Both the position numbers and the translations under genes were made by a program. A stretch of 64,000 nucleotides of DNA from the NCBI GenBank assembly GCA_963722905.1, contig CAVROT010000003.1:1-64000 (forward strand). The letters are read 5' to 3'. Origin of the DNA: CAVROT01 sp963722905. Lineage in GTDB: Bacteria > Pseudomonadota > Alphaproteobacteria > Rhodobacterales > Rhodobacteraceae. A model generated the notes under the pieces. The model saw only the letters and a list, made by a program, of their open reading frames with translations, had not been told where the DNA came from and ran no database searches. Each line of letters begins with the position of its first letter. Position 1 is the first letter of the stretch. Shown one piece after another: positions 8,693 to 17,047 of the stretch.

Positions 8693-8722
8693 TATATAGC
8701 GTATGGCGCGGGTGTGTTTCAA
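8693..8722 (-). promoter_or_regulatory. candidate irr promoter, near-leaderless
   Basis: On the minus strand TTGAAA (8722-8717) and TATATA (8698-8693) are separated by 18 bases, a good match to a housekeeping sigma promoter. Only 8 bases separate the -10 element from the ATG at 8684, so the transcript would begin at or within a few bases of the start codon. This supports 8684 as the original irr start. Confidence 0.5.
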
Positions 8723-8869
8723 TGCCGCCCCGCGATCTGCGCGATCTGGTCGTCCCGGCCGGCGCCGGAGCGCCCAGCGCCCGTTGCTTGCACGCTGGCA
8801 GGTCGCGATGATAGGGGTGCGCCGGATCGGGCGGCAGGCGGCCGCGCCGCGCCCGAGGAGGCCGGACCC

Positions 8870-9379
8870 ATGACGGCATATCCCACCAGCTTCGACCGCG
8901 ACGCGCTGCTGGCCTGCGCGCGGGGCGAGCTTTTCGGCCCCGGCAATGCGCAGCTGCCCCTGCCGCCGATGCTGATGATGGACCGCGTCACCGACATCAG
9001 CGCCGACGGCGGCGCGCACGGCAAGGGCCACGTCGCGGCCGAGTTCGACGTCGCGCCCGACCTGTGGTTCTTCGACTGCCACTTCCCCGGCAACCCCATC
9101 ATGCCCGGCTGCCTGGGGCTCGACGGCCTGTGGCAGCTCACCGGCTTCAACCTCGGCTGGCGCGGCTGGCAGGGCCGCGGCTACGCGCTGGGCGTGGGCG
9201 AGGTGAAGCTCACCGGCATGGTCCGGCCCGACCGCAAGCTCCTCACCTACCGCGTCGACTTCACCAAGGCCGTGCAGTCCCGCCGCCTGACGATGGGCGT
9301 CGCCGACGGGACGGTCGAGGCGGATGGTGAGGAGATTTATCGCGTGACGGGGATGAAGGTCGCGTTGAGCGAGGGGTGA
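8870..9379 (+). CDS. fabA: 3-hydroxyacyl-ACP dehydratase/isomerase FabA
   Basis: FabA (169 aa) dehydrates 3-hydroxydecanoyl-ACP and isomerises trans-2- to cis-3-decenoyl-ACP, the branch point of anaerobic unsaturated fatty acid synthesis. The signature HFPGNPIMPGCLGLDGLWQL is intact, with catalytic His71 and Asp85. The ATG at 8870 has GAGGAGG 9 bases upstream. Downstream, fabB and fabI would normally follow directly, but here a 1.7 kb low-GC island intervenes. A 7-bp stem-loop just after the stop may end transcription. Confidence 0.96.
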   Translation: MTAYPTSFDRDALLACARGELFGPGNAQLPLPPMLMMDRVTDISADGGAHGKGHVAAEFDVAPDLWFFDCHFPGNPIMPGCLGLDGLWQLTGFNLGWRGWQGRGYALGVGEVKLTGMVRPDRKLLTYRVDFTKAVQSRRLTMGVADGTVEADGEEIYRVTGMKVALSEG

Positions 9380-9390
9380 GAGGCGCGATG

Positions 9391-9408
9391 TGTCCGCTAC
9401 GGCGGACA
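9391..9408 (+). terminator. UACG-capped stem-loop after fabA
   Basis: TGTCCGC-TACG-GCGGACA forms a perfect 7-bp stem with a stable UNCG-type tetraloop 11 bases after the fabA stop codon. There is no T-tract, so it could be a transcript-end stabiliser or a weak terminator. It lies exactly at the left edge of the island that separates fabA from fabB. Confidence 0.45.
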
Positions 9409-9480
9409 AAGCCGTCACGCAGTGTTATCTGGCGTAGGACGGCAGCCATTAATAAAATTTACTCACGACTAGAATTTTAT

Positions 9481-9789
9481 ATGCAAAGCTCATCTTTTCT
9501 TCGCTCAATGATATACCCTGTGCTTGAGGCGATCTCTGAGAATGACTTGTCCGATGAACAAGTCGAAGAACTGATTGATGTCTTGTTAAAAGATGGCGCA
9601 TCCGAGCTGCGTAATGCCTTAATGCAATCCGCACCTTCCATGTTAGCGGATGAGACGGCGAGCCGAGTTGGGTTCGAAGACGCGGAACTACTTTTCGCTG
9701 GAACTCCGCAAGCTTCGCTACGTAACCCAGCTGGTAAGTCGGTCGCAGATAGTGGGGACGTCAAGAACCCTAGGCCAGGCGATCATTAG
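9481..9789 (+). pseudogene. N-terminal fragment of a DUF5677 protein
   Basis: An AT-richer frame begins MQSSSFLRSMIYPVLEA and continues with an acidic helical segment to RVGFED. From about 9680 the family-like residues hop between frames: FRWNSA in one, LRYVTQLV in a second, VADSGDV in the first again. This suggests several small indels. The content fits the N-terminal part of the DUF5677 protein whose C-terminal part begins near 10124. The two parts are separated by an inverted acetyltransferase fragment. Codon use and GC differ sharply from fabA and fabB, which indicates transfer. Confidence 0.5.
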
Positions 9790-10093
9790 GTCTGGACGTC
9801 TCCCTTGCGCTCTGCGGTTTCTTCTAACGTCCTCACCGAAGCAGCGCCAATACCTTTCCTGTGCCAATCAGGCGAAACGAAAACCGATTTTACTTCAAAA
9901 CCTTGGAGCGCTCCAGTGCCAACTATCGATCCATTGGCGAGGGCAATCCAAGTCTGCCTCGTCTGTAAGAGCTTCCGAACCTTGTCGGTCGAAAGTTCTG
10001 CATCAGCCTCTCGATTTCGGCTGGCGGATAGTCCTTAGCATTTACGCTGATAGCGTCACGGATCACGGTGCTGATGCCACCGGAGTGCATCAT
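9786..10093 (-). pseudogene. GNAT acetyltransferase fragment, frameshifted and truncated
   Basis: The minus strand from the ATG at 10093 encodes an N-terminus typical of small GNAT acetyltransferases (ISTVIRDAI, KDYPPAEIERLMQNF). It then shifts frame at a TTT run (plus-strand AAA 9992-9994). The other frame goes on with TDKVRKLLQTRQTWIAL, NGSIVGTGALQG and the acetyl-CoA loop VFVSPDWHRKGIGAASV. One additional T would restore the reading. The frame stops at 9786, before the last strand and helix of the fold. The fragment lies inverted between the two halves of a DUF5677 gene and is surely non-functional as written. Confidence 0.75.
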
Positions 10094-10123
10094 CGCCTGC
10101 GAGGGCAGTCGGTGCGGTGAGAG

Positions 10124-10840
10124 GTGGACCCTTTAGTATTCGACACCTTGGCACATTTGCATCCGCGGGCTTTACTCATTGCAAGTGAGATAATGTGCCT
10201 TCTGCGTGGCGGGTTCGCAGATGGAGCTTTGTCTCGCTGGCGCTCACTCCATGAAATTATCGTTGTCGCGATGTTCATCGCACAACATGGTGAAAGAGTG
10301 GCTCTTCCATACCGTCTTAGCGTCTGGTTCACAGCAGAACGCAGAGCAAAAAATTGCAACACTTACGCAGAGCGGGCTCGTTTAACGCCCATCAATGACG
10401 AAGACTTCACTGATATCGCAAGAATGCGCGATGTCGCTCAAACGCAGCTTGGTAGGGCTCTAGAGACCGATTGGGACTGGGCAGCTGAGGCAGTTAAAAA
10501 AAGGCGACCAAACTTTGCCGATTTAGAAAAGGCGGTCGATCTAGATCATTGGCGGCCACGCGTTCAATGGGCTTGCCAGCACATACACGGCGGCTTTGTA
10601 CTCCCAGACCGTTTACTGGGGCAGTCCGAAGCGAAGGAGCCTATTTTCCAAGTGGGAGCGAGCAATTCTGGTCTCTCCGATCCAATTCAGATGACTGCAA
10701 TTTCGCTAATGCAGATGACCGTGACATTCCTTCAAGTGCCAAAGATTGATATGGGTGGCTTGGTGTTTATGAAGATTGTGCAGTCTATATCTGATGACAT
10801 CTTAGATGCCGCGACATCCGTTAAAGAGAACCCGTTATAG
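10124..10840 (+). CDS. DUF5677 family protein, 5'-truncated
   Basis: A 238-aa frame from a GTG at 10124 matches the conserved C-terminal region of DUF5677 proteins of unknown function: LHPRALLIASEIMCLLRGGF, DGALSRWRSLHE, then RRPNFADLEKAVDLDHWRP and a His-rich segment. Family members usually have a further N-terminal region, found here as a broken fragment 330 bases upstream beyond an acetyltransferase remnant. The start has no good ribosome binding site, so expression is doubtful. GC is far below that of flanking fab genes, consistent with horizontal acquisition. Confidence 0.6.
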   Translation: MDPLVFDTLAHLHPRALLIASEIMCLLRGGFADGALSRWRSLHEIIVVAMFIAQHGERVALPYRLSVWFTAERRAKNCNTYAERARLTPINDEDFTDIARMRDVAQTQLGRALETDWDWAAEAVKKRRPNFADLEKAVDLDHWRPRVQWACQHIHGGFVLPDRLLGQSEAKEPIFQVGASNSGLSDPIQMTAISLMQMTVTFLQVPKIDMGGLVFMKIVQSISDDILDAATSVKENPL

Positions 10841-11099
10841 CCCCCGGAAAGGGAAGCCATACCGTCAATATATTTGTTGCTCCGCTTTGATCAGGCGTTT
10901 TCGTCATCGGAGCATCCAACTCATTCGGCCTGCGGTAATTTCGATGTCACGAGGATCTAAAGGGGCACCACTGTGGACCAAGGCCGGCTTCGGGCTCCCA
11001 GCAGACATTCGAGGCCCCGCCTCCAGCCCGTTCCTTCCCGGTTGCCCCCCACCCTTCGACTGACCTACACCGGACGTCGCAACTGACAGAGGAGCGCCC

Positions 11100-12341
11100 A
11101 TGCGCCGCGTCGTCATCACGGGACTGGGCATCGTCTCCCCCATCGGCAACGCCGCGGGCGAGGTCGCGGCCGCGCTGAAGGCCGGGCGCTCGGGTGTGGA
11201 GGCCTCGCCGGAGATGGCCGAGCACGGGTTCCGCAGCCGGGTCGCGGGCACGCTGAAGATCGACGTCGCCGATCACGTGGACAAGCGGGCGCTCCGGTTC
11301 ATGGGGCCGGGTGCTGCCTATGCCCATATCGCCATGCAGCAGGCCATCGCGGACGCCGGTCTGACCGAGGCCGAAGTTTCCGACCCGATGACCGGACTCA
11401 TCGCGGGGTCGGGCGGGCCGTCGACCAGCGCCATGCTGGCCGCCCACCAGACCATGCTGAGGACCGGCGCGACCAAGCGGATCGGCCCCTTCGCGGTGCC
11501 CAAGACGATGTCCTCCACGGTCAGCGCCAACCTCGCCACGGCGTTCAGGATCAAGGGGATGAACTTCTCGATCACCTCGGCCTGCTCGACCTCGCTGCAC
11601 TGCATCGGCATGGCGGCGCAGCAGGTCGCCTTGGGGACGCAGGACGTGATGTTCGCCGGCGGCGGGGAAGAGCTGGACTGGACGCTGTCGTGCCTCTTCG
11701 ACGCGATGGGCGCGATGAGCAGCAGGTACAACGACACCCCCGAACGCGCCAGCCGCGCCTTCGACGCCGACCGAGACGGCTTCGTCATCGCGGGCGGCGG
11801 CGGCATGGTCGTGCTGGAAACGCTGGAACGAGCGCAGGCCCGGGGCGCGCGCGTCTATGCCGAGATCACGGGCTTCGCCGCCACGTCGGACGGGCACGAC
11901 ATGGTGGCGCCGTCGGGCGAGGGCGGAGAGCGGGCTATGCGCGGCGCACTGCGGACGCTGGGCGAGGGCCGGCGCGTCGGCTACATCAACGCGCACGGCA
12001 CCAGCACCCCCGTCGGTGACGTGGGCGAGGTCGAGGCGGTGCGCCGCGTCTTCGGCGAGGGCGAGGACGGGGGCGGGCACCCGCCCATCAGCTCGACCAA
12101 GTCCATGACCGGCCACAGCCAGGGCGCAACCGGCGCACAGGAGACGATCTACTGCCTGCTGATGCTGAAGGACGACTTCATCGCCCCCTCCATCAACGTC
12201 GAGACGCTGGACCCGGCCATTCGCCCGGGCGAGATCGCGACCGAGAGGGTGGACGACGCCGGCCTCGACACGGTGATGACCAACAGCTTCGGCTTCGGCG
12301 GCACGAACGGGTCGATGCTGCTGTCGCGGCTGCGGAGCTAG
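11100..12341 (+). CDS. fabB: beta-ketoacyl-ACP synthase I
   Basis: FabB (413 aa) condenses malonyl-ACP with acyl-ACP and elongates the cis-3-decenoyl-ACP made by FabA. The thiolase-fold active site is complete: Cys162 (SACSTSLHC), His299 (NAHGTSTPVGD), Lys334 and His339 (STKSMTGHSQGATG). The ATG at 11100 has GAGGAG 7 bases upstream. Its stop is 4 bases from the fabI start, so the two are an operon. The 260 bases before it belong to the island edge and show no further gene. Confidence 0.96.
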   Translation: MRRVVITGLGIVSPIGNAAGEVAAALKAGRSGVEASPEMAEHGFRSRVAGTLKIDVADHVDKRALRFMGPGAAYAHIAMQQAIADAGLTEAEVSDPMTGLIAGSGGPSTSAMLAAHQTMLRTGATKRIGPFAVPKTMSSTVSANLATAFRIKGMNFSITSACSTSLHCIGMAAQQVALGTQDVMFAGGGEELDWTLSCLFDAMGAMSSRYNDTPERASRAFDADRDGFVIAGGGGMVVLETLERAQARGARVYAEITGFAATSDGHDMVAPSGEGGERAMRGALRTLGEGRRVGYINAHGTSTPVGDVGEVEAVRRVFGEGEDGGGHPPISSTKSMTGHSQGATGAQETIYCLLMLKDDFIAPSINVETLDPAIRPGEIATERVDDAGLDTVMTNSFGFGGTNGSMLLSRLRS

Positions 12342-12345
12342 GGCC

Positions 12346-13134
12346 ATGGCGAACCTGATGGACGGCAAGCGCGGGCTGGTGATGGGCGTCGCCAACGAAC
12401 GCTCCATTGCCTGGGGGATCGCGCGCGCCCTCCATGCCGAGGGCGCCGAACTGGCCTTCACCCACCAGGGCGAGGCGTTCGGCAAGCGACTGGCACCATT
12501 GGCCGAAAGCGTCGGGTCGGACCTGATGGTCGACGTGGACGTGACGGACGACGCGTCGATGGACGCGGCCTTCGCGCTGCTGGCCCGTCGCTGGGGCAGC
12601 CTGGACTTCGTGGTGCACGCCATCGCATTTTCGGACAAGGCCGAGCTGACGGGGCGGTTCAAGGACACCAGCCGCGCCAACTTTGCCAATTCGCTGCAGA
12701 TCTCGTGCTATTCGCTGATCGACGTGGCGCGGCGCGCGGCGCCGCTGATGCCGCGTGGCGGGACCATCCTGACGCTGACCTATCAGGGGTCGAACCGCGT
12801 CACGCCGTTCTACAACGTGATGGGTGTGGCTAAGGCGGCGCTGGAATCGGCCGTCCGCTACCTCGCCAACGATCTGGGGCCCGACGGCATCCGGGTGAAC
12901 GCCATATCGCCCGGTCCGATGAAGACGCTGGCGGGTGCGGCCATCGGGGGCGCGCGCCGCACCTACAAGCACACTGGCGAGAACGCGCCGCTGCGCGCCA
13001 ACGCCACGCTGGAGGCCGTTGGCGGCACGGCGGTCTACCTCGCCTCGGACTTCGGCGCCTGCACGACGGGCGAGATCGTGCGCGTCGACGGGGGGTTCCA
13101 CGTCCTCGGGATGCCGCAGACAGACCACCTCTAG
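12346..13134 (+). CDS. fabI: enoyl-ACP reductase (NADH)
   Basis: FabI (262 aa) performs the last reduction of each fatty acid elongation cycle. It is an SDR-fold enzyme with the divergent N-terminal nucleotide loop GVANERSIAWGIARAL. Its catalytic Tyr-Lys pair is in FYNVMGVAKAALE, followed by GPDGIRVNAISPGPMKTL. It starts 4 bases after fabB. Length and motifs are normal. Confidence 0.96.
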   Translation: MANLMDGKRGLVMGVANERSIAWGIARALHAEGAELAFTHQGEAFGKRLAPLAESVGSDLMVDVDVTDDASMDAAFALLARRWGSLDFVVHAIAFSDKAELTGRFKDTSRANFANSLQISCYSLIDVARRAAPLMPRGGTILTLTYQGSNRVTPFYNVMGVAKAALESAVRYLANDLGPDGIRVNAISPGPMKTLAGAAIGGARRTYKHTGENAPLRANATLEAVGGTAVYLASDFGACTTGEIVRVDGGFHVLGMPQTDHL

Positions 13135-13237
13135 GCGTCGCGGCCCCCGCGGGCTGGACTTCGGACGGCGGAACGACAGGTTTGCGCGGCAGGGCGACCT
13201 CGTGGGACGCCGCGCTGCCAACGTCGGGGGACCGGAC

Positions 13238-14785
13238 ATGACCGAGCATAGAGTGGCCAAGATGGGCGAACTGGCCGAGGGCCAGCCGCACGGGGTGGAC
13301 GCGGGCGGCACGTCCGTCGTGCTGGTCCGGCAGGGCGACCGGGTGCATGCGCTGGCCGGTGCCTGCCCGCACAAGGGCGTCCCGATGGAGAAGGGCGCCG
13401 TGGCGCAGGGCCGGATCGTCTGCGCGGCGCATCGCGCGGCCTTCGACCTTTCGACCGGCGAGCCGACGGCGCCGCCCGCCTGCGAGGGTCTGGCCGTCTA
13501 CGAGGTTCGCATCGACGGCGACGACGTGCATGTGACGCTGCCCCGGAGCAGCCAGCCGCACCCCCTTCCCCATATGTCCGGCAGAGGCGGCGACCCGCGC
13601 CATTTCATGATCGTGGGTTCCGGTGCCGCCGGCTGGCGTGCGGCCGAGACGCTGCGGCGCGAGCGGTTCGCCGGCCGCGTCACCGTCGTCAGCGACGACG
13701 GCGCCCGGCCATACGACCGGACGGACCTGTCGAAGGCCCAGTTGAAGGGCGCGGACGCCGGGGCGCCATGGATGCGCGACGAAGACGCCATTGCGGCGAT
13801 GGGAATCGAGGTGCTTGAGGGCACGGCGCAGTCTCTGGACGCGGATGCACGGACCCTGACGGTGGATGGCCAGACGCTGCCATGGGATGCGCTGCTGGTC
13901 GCCACGGGTTGCGCCGCCCGCCGGCTGGACGTGCCGGGCGCGCACCTGCCGGGGGTCCACTCCCTCCGGTCCCTCTCGGACGCACGGGCGCTCGACGCCG
14001 ACCTGTCGCGGATCGCATCCGGCGGCCGGTGCCGCGTGGCCATCGTCGGCGGCGGCTTCGTCGGACTCGAGGCCGCGGCGGCCCTGTCGGGACGCGACGG
14101 GGTCGAGGTCGCGGTGATCCTGGCGGAGGCGAAGCCGCAGGCCAGGCTCTTCGGCACGGCGTTCGCCGACCGGCTGCTGGCCGAGCACCGCGCGGCCGGA
14201 GTTCGCTTCGTCACCGAGGCGAAGGTGACGGGCTTCGACGGCGACGGCCGGGTTTCGCAAGTGCGGCTGGACGGGTCCGGCCCGGTGGAGGCCGACGTGG
14301 TGATCGTTGCGGTGGGCGCCGCGCCGCGCACCGGCTGGCTGCCTTTTGCGACCGGAGGGGATGGCGGCGTCGAGGTCGATGCCCAACTCTCGGCCGCGCC
14401 GGGCGTCTGGATCGCCGGCGACATCGCCCGTCTGCCGACCCCATGGGGCAAGGTCCGCATCGAGCACTGGCGCTTCGCCCAGGAGACGGGCGAACTGGCC
14501 GCGCGCAACATGCTGGGCCAGGCGCGCGCCTATGAGGGGACGCCGTTCTTCTGGACCATGCAGCAGGCCAAGGGGTCCTACACCTATACCGGCCATGCCG
14601 AGGGCTTCGACAGCATCTCGGGCGACCCCGGTGCCGATGGCAGCTTCGTCGCTGCCTATACGAAGGACGGCCGCGTGCCCGCCGTGCTCGCGTTCGGCTT
14701 CGACGACCGCGTCACGCTGCTGGAGCCCGCCATGGCCGGGCGCGGCCCTCTGCCATCGGACGACCCGGCCATCCCCTTTGGGTGA
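13238..14785 (+). CDS. Rieske-domain NAD(P)/FAD-dependent oxidoreductase
   Basis: A 515-aa fusion like the AIFL/ferredoxin-reductase family. Residues 1-105 form a Rieske domain with CPHKG and CAAHRA supplying the two Cys and two His ligands of the 2Fe-2S centre. From about residue 120 a FAD/NAD two-Rossmann reductase follows (FMIVGSGAAGWRAAETL for FAD, RVAIVGGGFVGLEAAAAL for NAD(P)H). It ends with a C-terminal reductase domain after IAGDIA. The partner and substrate are unknown. ATG at 13238 was chosen because the Rieske domain begins directly after it. It lies about 100 bases downstream of fabI. Confidence 0.85.
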   Translation: MTEHRVAKMGELAEGQPHGVDAGGTSVVLVRQGDRVHALAGACPHKGVPMEKGAVAQGRIVCAAHRAAFDLSTGEPTAPPACEGLAVYEVRIDGDDVHVTLPRSSQPHPLPHMSGRGGDPRHFMIVGSGAAGWRAAETLRRERFAGRVTVVSDDGARPYDRTDLSKAQLKGADAGAPWMRDEDAIAAMGIEVLEGTAQSLDADARTLTVDGQTLPWDALLVATGCAARRLDVPGAHLPGVHSLRSLSDARALDADLSRIASGGRCRVAIVGGGFVGLEAAAALSGRDGVEVAVILAEAKPQARLFGTAFADRLLAEHRAAGVRFVTEAKVTGFDGDGRVSQVRLDGSGPVEADVVIVAVGAAPRTGWLPFATGGDGGVEVDAQLSAAPGVWIAGDIARLPTPWGKVRIEHWRFAQETGELAARNMLGQARAYEGTPFFWTMQQAKGSYTYTGHAEGFDSISGDPGADGSFVAAYTKDGRVPAVLAFGFDDRVTLLEPAMAGRGPLPSDDPAIPFG

Positions 14786-14890
14786 GTGAGGCGACCCCCG
14801 CGCTTGTCGGCCCACGAAGGCGTACCTGAAGTCCCGGAATGGTCGACCGACCGGACCGCCGGGACCGGACGTTCGGCCGACCGCCCGCTG

Positions 14891-16819
14891 TCATTCAATC
14901 CGGTCGCCGTCCAGACGTCCGTCGATGGCAAAGGCAATGCCCTCGGCCCGGTAACGCACCTGAGACGTGCCTGAGAAGTAGCCGCCCGCTATCCGGTCGA
15001 GGATCACCGTGCCGAAGCCGGTGCGCTGCGGTGGCGTGACCGTCGGCCCTCCGGTCTCGCGCCAGCGGAACGCAAAGCTCGCGGTGTCCGAGGACCAATC
15101 GATACCGACGCGACCCGCGGGAACGGACAGGGCGCCGTACTTGGCCGCGTTCACCGCCAGCTCGTGCAGCGCCAGCGACAGGCCCATCACCTGCTGGGGA
15201 CCCAGGCGCAGATCCGGCCCCGCGACTTTCACGCGGTCGCCGGCCGGCATGTGCGGGGCAAGGACGTCCTGCACGACGGCGCGGATCGGCGCGCCGGACT
15301 GGTGCGACCGGGTCAGGACGTCCTGCGCCCGGGCCAGCGCGCCCAGTCGTGCGGCGATGGACGTCCGGGCGTCGTCGATGGTGGCAGCGGCGCGCAGGCT
15401 CTGCATCGCGACGATGCGCGCGATGGTCAGCATGTTCTTGATCCGGTGCGACAGCTCGGCGACCATCATGTCGCGTTCCTGCCCGCTCCTCGCGCTGTCG
15501 ACCGAGGCCTGCGCCCGGTCCTGCACCGCCCGGACGAAGGACGTTTCATCCTCGGTCCACGCATGTCCATCGCCGTCAGTGACCGCAAGGACTCCGCGCA
15601 GCGTACCGGACTTCACACGCGGCACCATCATCACGGAACGTGCACCGGCCCGGCCCGTGGCCCCGCAGCCGCCCTCGGCATCGTCCCCGGCGACCGCCAC
15701 GATCCGACCGCGCCGCAGATCGGGCATCGCGCGGCCGATGGCATCCGCGGGGACCGCCGCGTCGCCGGACCCGTCGTCGGTCCACCGTCCGGGAACAGCC
15801 GTCGCAGCGCTGTCGGGGCCGTCGATCCGCACATAGACGACGGTCGACGCGCCCAGAGCCTCTCCGATCGTCCGCGCCGCCAGTTGACGGATGGCGTCGA
15901 TACCCGTCTCCTCGCGCACCGCGTCGCTGAACGCCAGTCGCACGTCCTGGAGGCGCCGACGCTCCCAGTCGGCGGTGATATCCGAAACGATTCCCGACAG
16001 CCGAGCGAACCGGCCGGACGAATCCTTCTGGACGACACCGCGGGTATGCAGCCAGCGCGGGCGTTTATCGTCGCCCGCGATCCGGTAGCGCACGTCGATC
16101 TCGCTGCCGCGGGCCGCGGCGTCCGCCATGGCATCGCGCAGGGCCACGCGGTCCTCGTCATAGACGCGCGCCATGAAATCCTCAGTCGGCGCGCCGTCCC
16201 GCGCGTGCTCCGGCTCCATTCCGTGCAGGACGGCGGTCGCCGCGTCGCAGGTGACGAGGTTCTCGTGAAGGTCGCAATCCCACAGTCCCATCGCCGACGA
16301 TCCGCGCAGCGCTAGCGCCGTGCGGCTTTCCAGCCGGGCGATCTTGGCGTCGGCGATGTGCTTCGCGGTCTGGTCGCGGAAGACCTTGAGGAAGCCGTGG
16401 TGGTCGCCCGGGTCCCCCGGCCCGTCCGGGGGCCCGGACACGAGCGGCATCATCAGCCCGCTGGCGAAGAAACGTTCGCCGGACTTGCGGACGTGCCAGC
16501 GTTCGTCGTCGGCGCGTCCTTCGCTCAGCGCCAGGCGCATCTCGGTCTCGGGGCGGTCGAGGGCGACGTCCTCGGGCGTGAAGAAGACATCGGCGGACCT
16601 GCCGACGATCTCGCCCTCGGTCCAGCCGAGAATCTTTTCGGCGCCTTCGTTCCAGCTGGTCACGTGGCCGTCCCGGTCCAGCGTGACGATGGCATGGTCG
16701 ACGATCGAATTCAGGATGATCCGGTTCAGCTCGACCGCGTCGCCGGCGTGTGGCTGCGCCGTCCGCCTGGCAGCGGGGAACGGCGGACGGCGGGCGGACG
16801 TTGGCATGTTGCGGTTCAC
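14891..16819 (-). CDS. PAS/GAF sensor histidine kinase, HWE family
   Basis: A 642-aa soluble sensor kinase. It has a PAS domain (about residues 30-150, HAIVTLDRDGHVTSWNEGAE), a second PAS/PAC unit (170-290), a GAF-like domain (300-440) and a C-terminal HWE kinase. The phospho-acceptor is the His of ELSHRIKNMLT. The HWE hallmarks are ALHELAVNAAKYGAL and FRWRETGGP (Trp-x-Glu). No membrane segment was seen, so it senses in the cytoplasm. No response regulator is adjacent. The start may be the GTG at 16819 or the ATG at 16807. Confidence 0.88.
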   Translation of the reverse strand: MNRNMPTSARRPPFPAARRTAQPHAGDAVELNRIILNSIVDHAIVTLDRDGHVTSWNEGAEKILGWTEGEIVGRSADVFFTPEDVALDRPETEMRLALSEGRADDERWHVRKSGERFFASGLMMPLVSGPPDGPGDPGDHHGFLKVFRDQTAKHIADAKIARLESRTALALRGSSAMGLWDCDLHENLVTCDAATAVLHGMEPEHARDGAPTEDFMARVYDEDRVALRDAMADAAARGSEIDVRYRIAGDDKRPRWLHTRGVVQKDSSGRFARLSGIVSDITADWERRRLQDVRLAFSDAVREETGIDAIRQLAARTIGEALGASTVVYVRIDGPDSAATAVPGRWTDDGSGDAAVPADAIGRAMPDLRRGRIVAVAGDDAEGGCGATGRAGARSVMMVPRVKSGTLRGVLAVTDGDGHAWTEDETSFVRAVQDRAQASVDSARSGQERDMMVAELSHRIKNMLTIARIVAMQSLRAAATIDDARTSIAARLGALARAQDVLTRSHQSGAPIRAVVQDVLAPHMPAGDRVKVAGPDLRLGPQQVMGLSLALHELAVNAAKYGALSVPAGRVGIDWSSDTASFAFRWRETGGPTVTPPQRTGFGTVILDRIAGGYFSGTSQVRYRAEGIAFAIDGRLDGDRIE

Positions 16820-17047
16820 GGCTCCGGTTCGAGGAGCGGGGATACCGCTCCGACGATGCGTCCAACGGCAAGGATCGCGGGTTCATCGCCCGCGCAGCAT
16901 AGCGAACGGACCGAAGACGGATCAAGGCCATCGCGGAATGGCGGCAGGGTTGACGGCGGGCTCCGCGGCCGGTCAGGTCGAAGGCATGATCGGTTGCCAG
17001 AACGCCATGTCGTCCACCGGCGCCGCAACCCCGCCCGGCCCGGGACG

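Noticed and set aside
9376..9789. 137-codon frame starting at 9376 as an intact gene
   Set aside because: The first 35 codons read through the fabA stem-loop and show no coding character. The remaining part is a frameshifted fragment.
10947..12689. 580-codon minus frame opposite fabB and fabI
   Set aside because: Antisense of two intact fatty-acid genes. Low-complexity composition.
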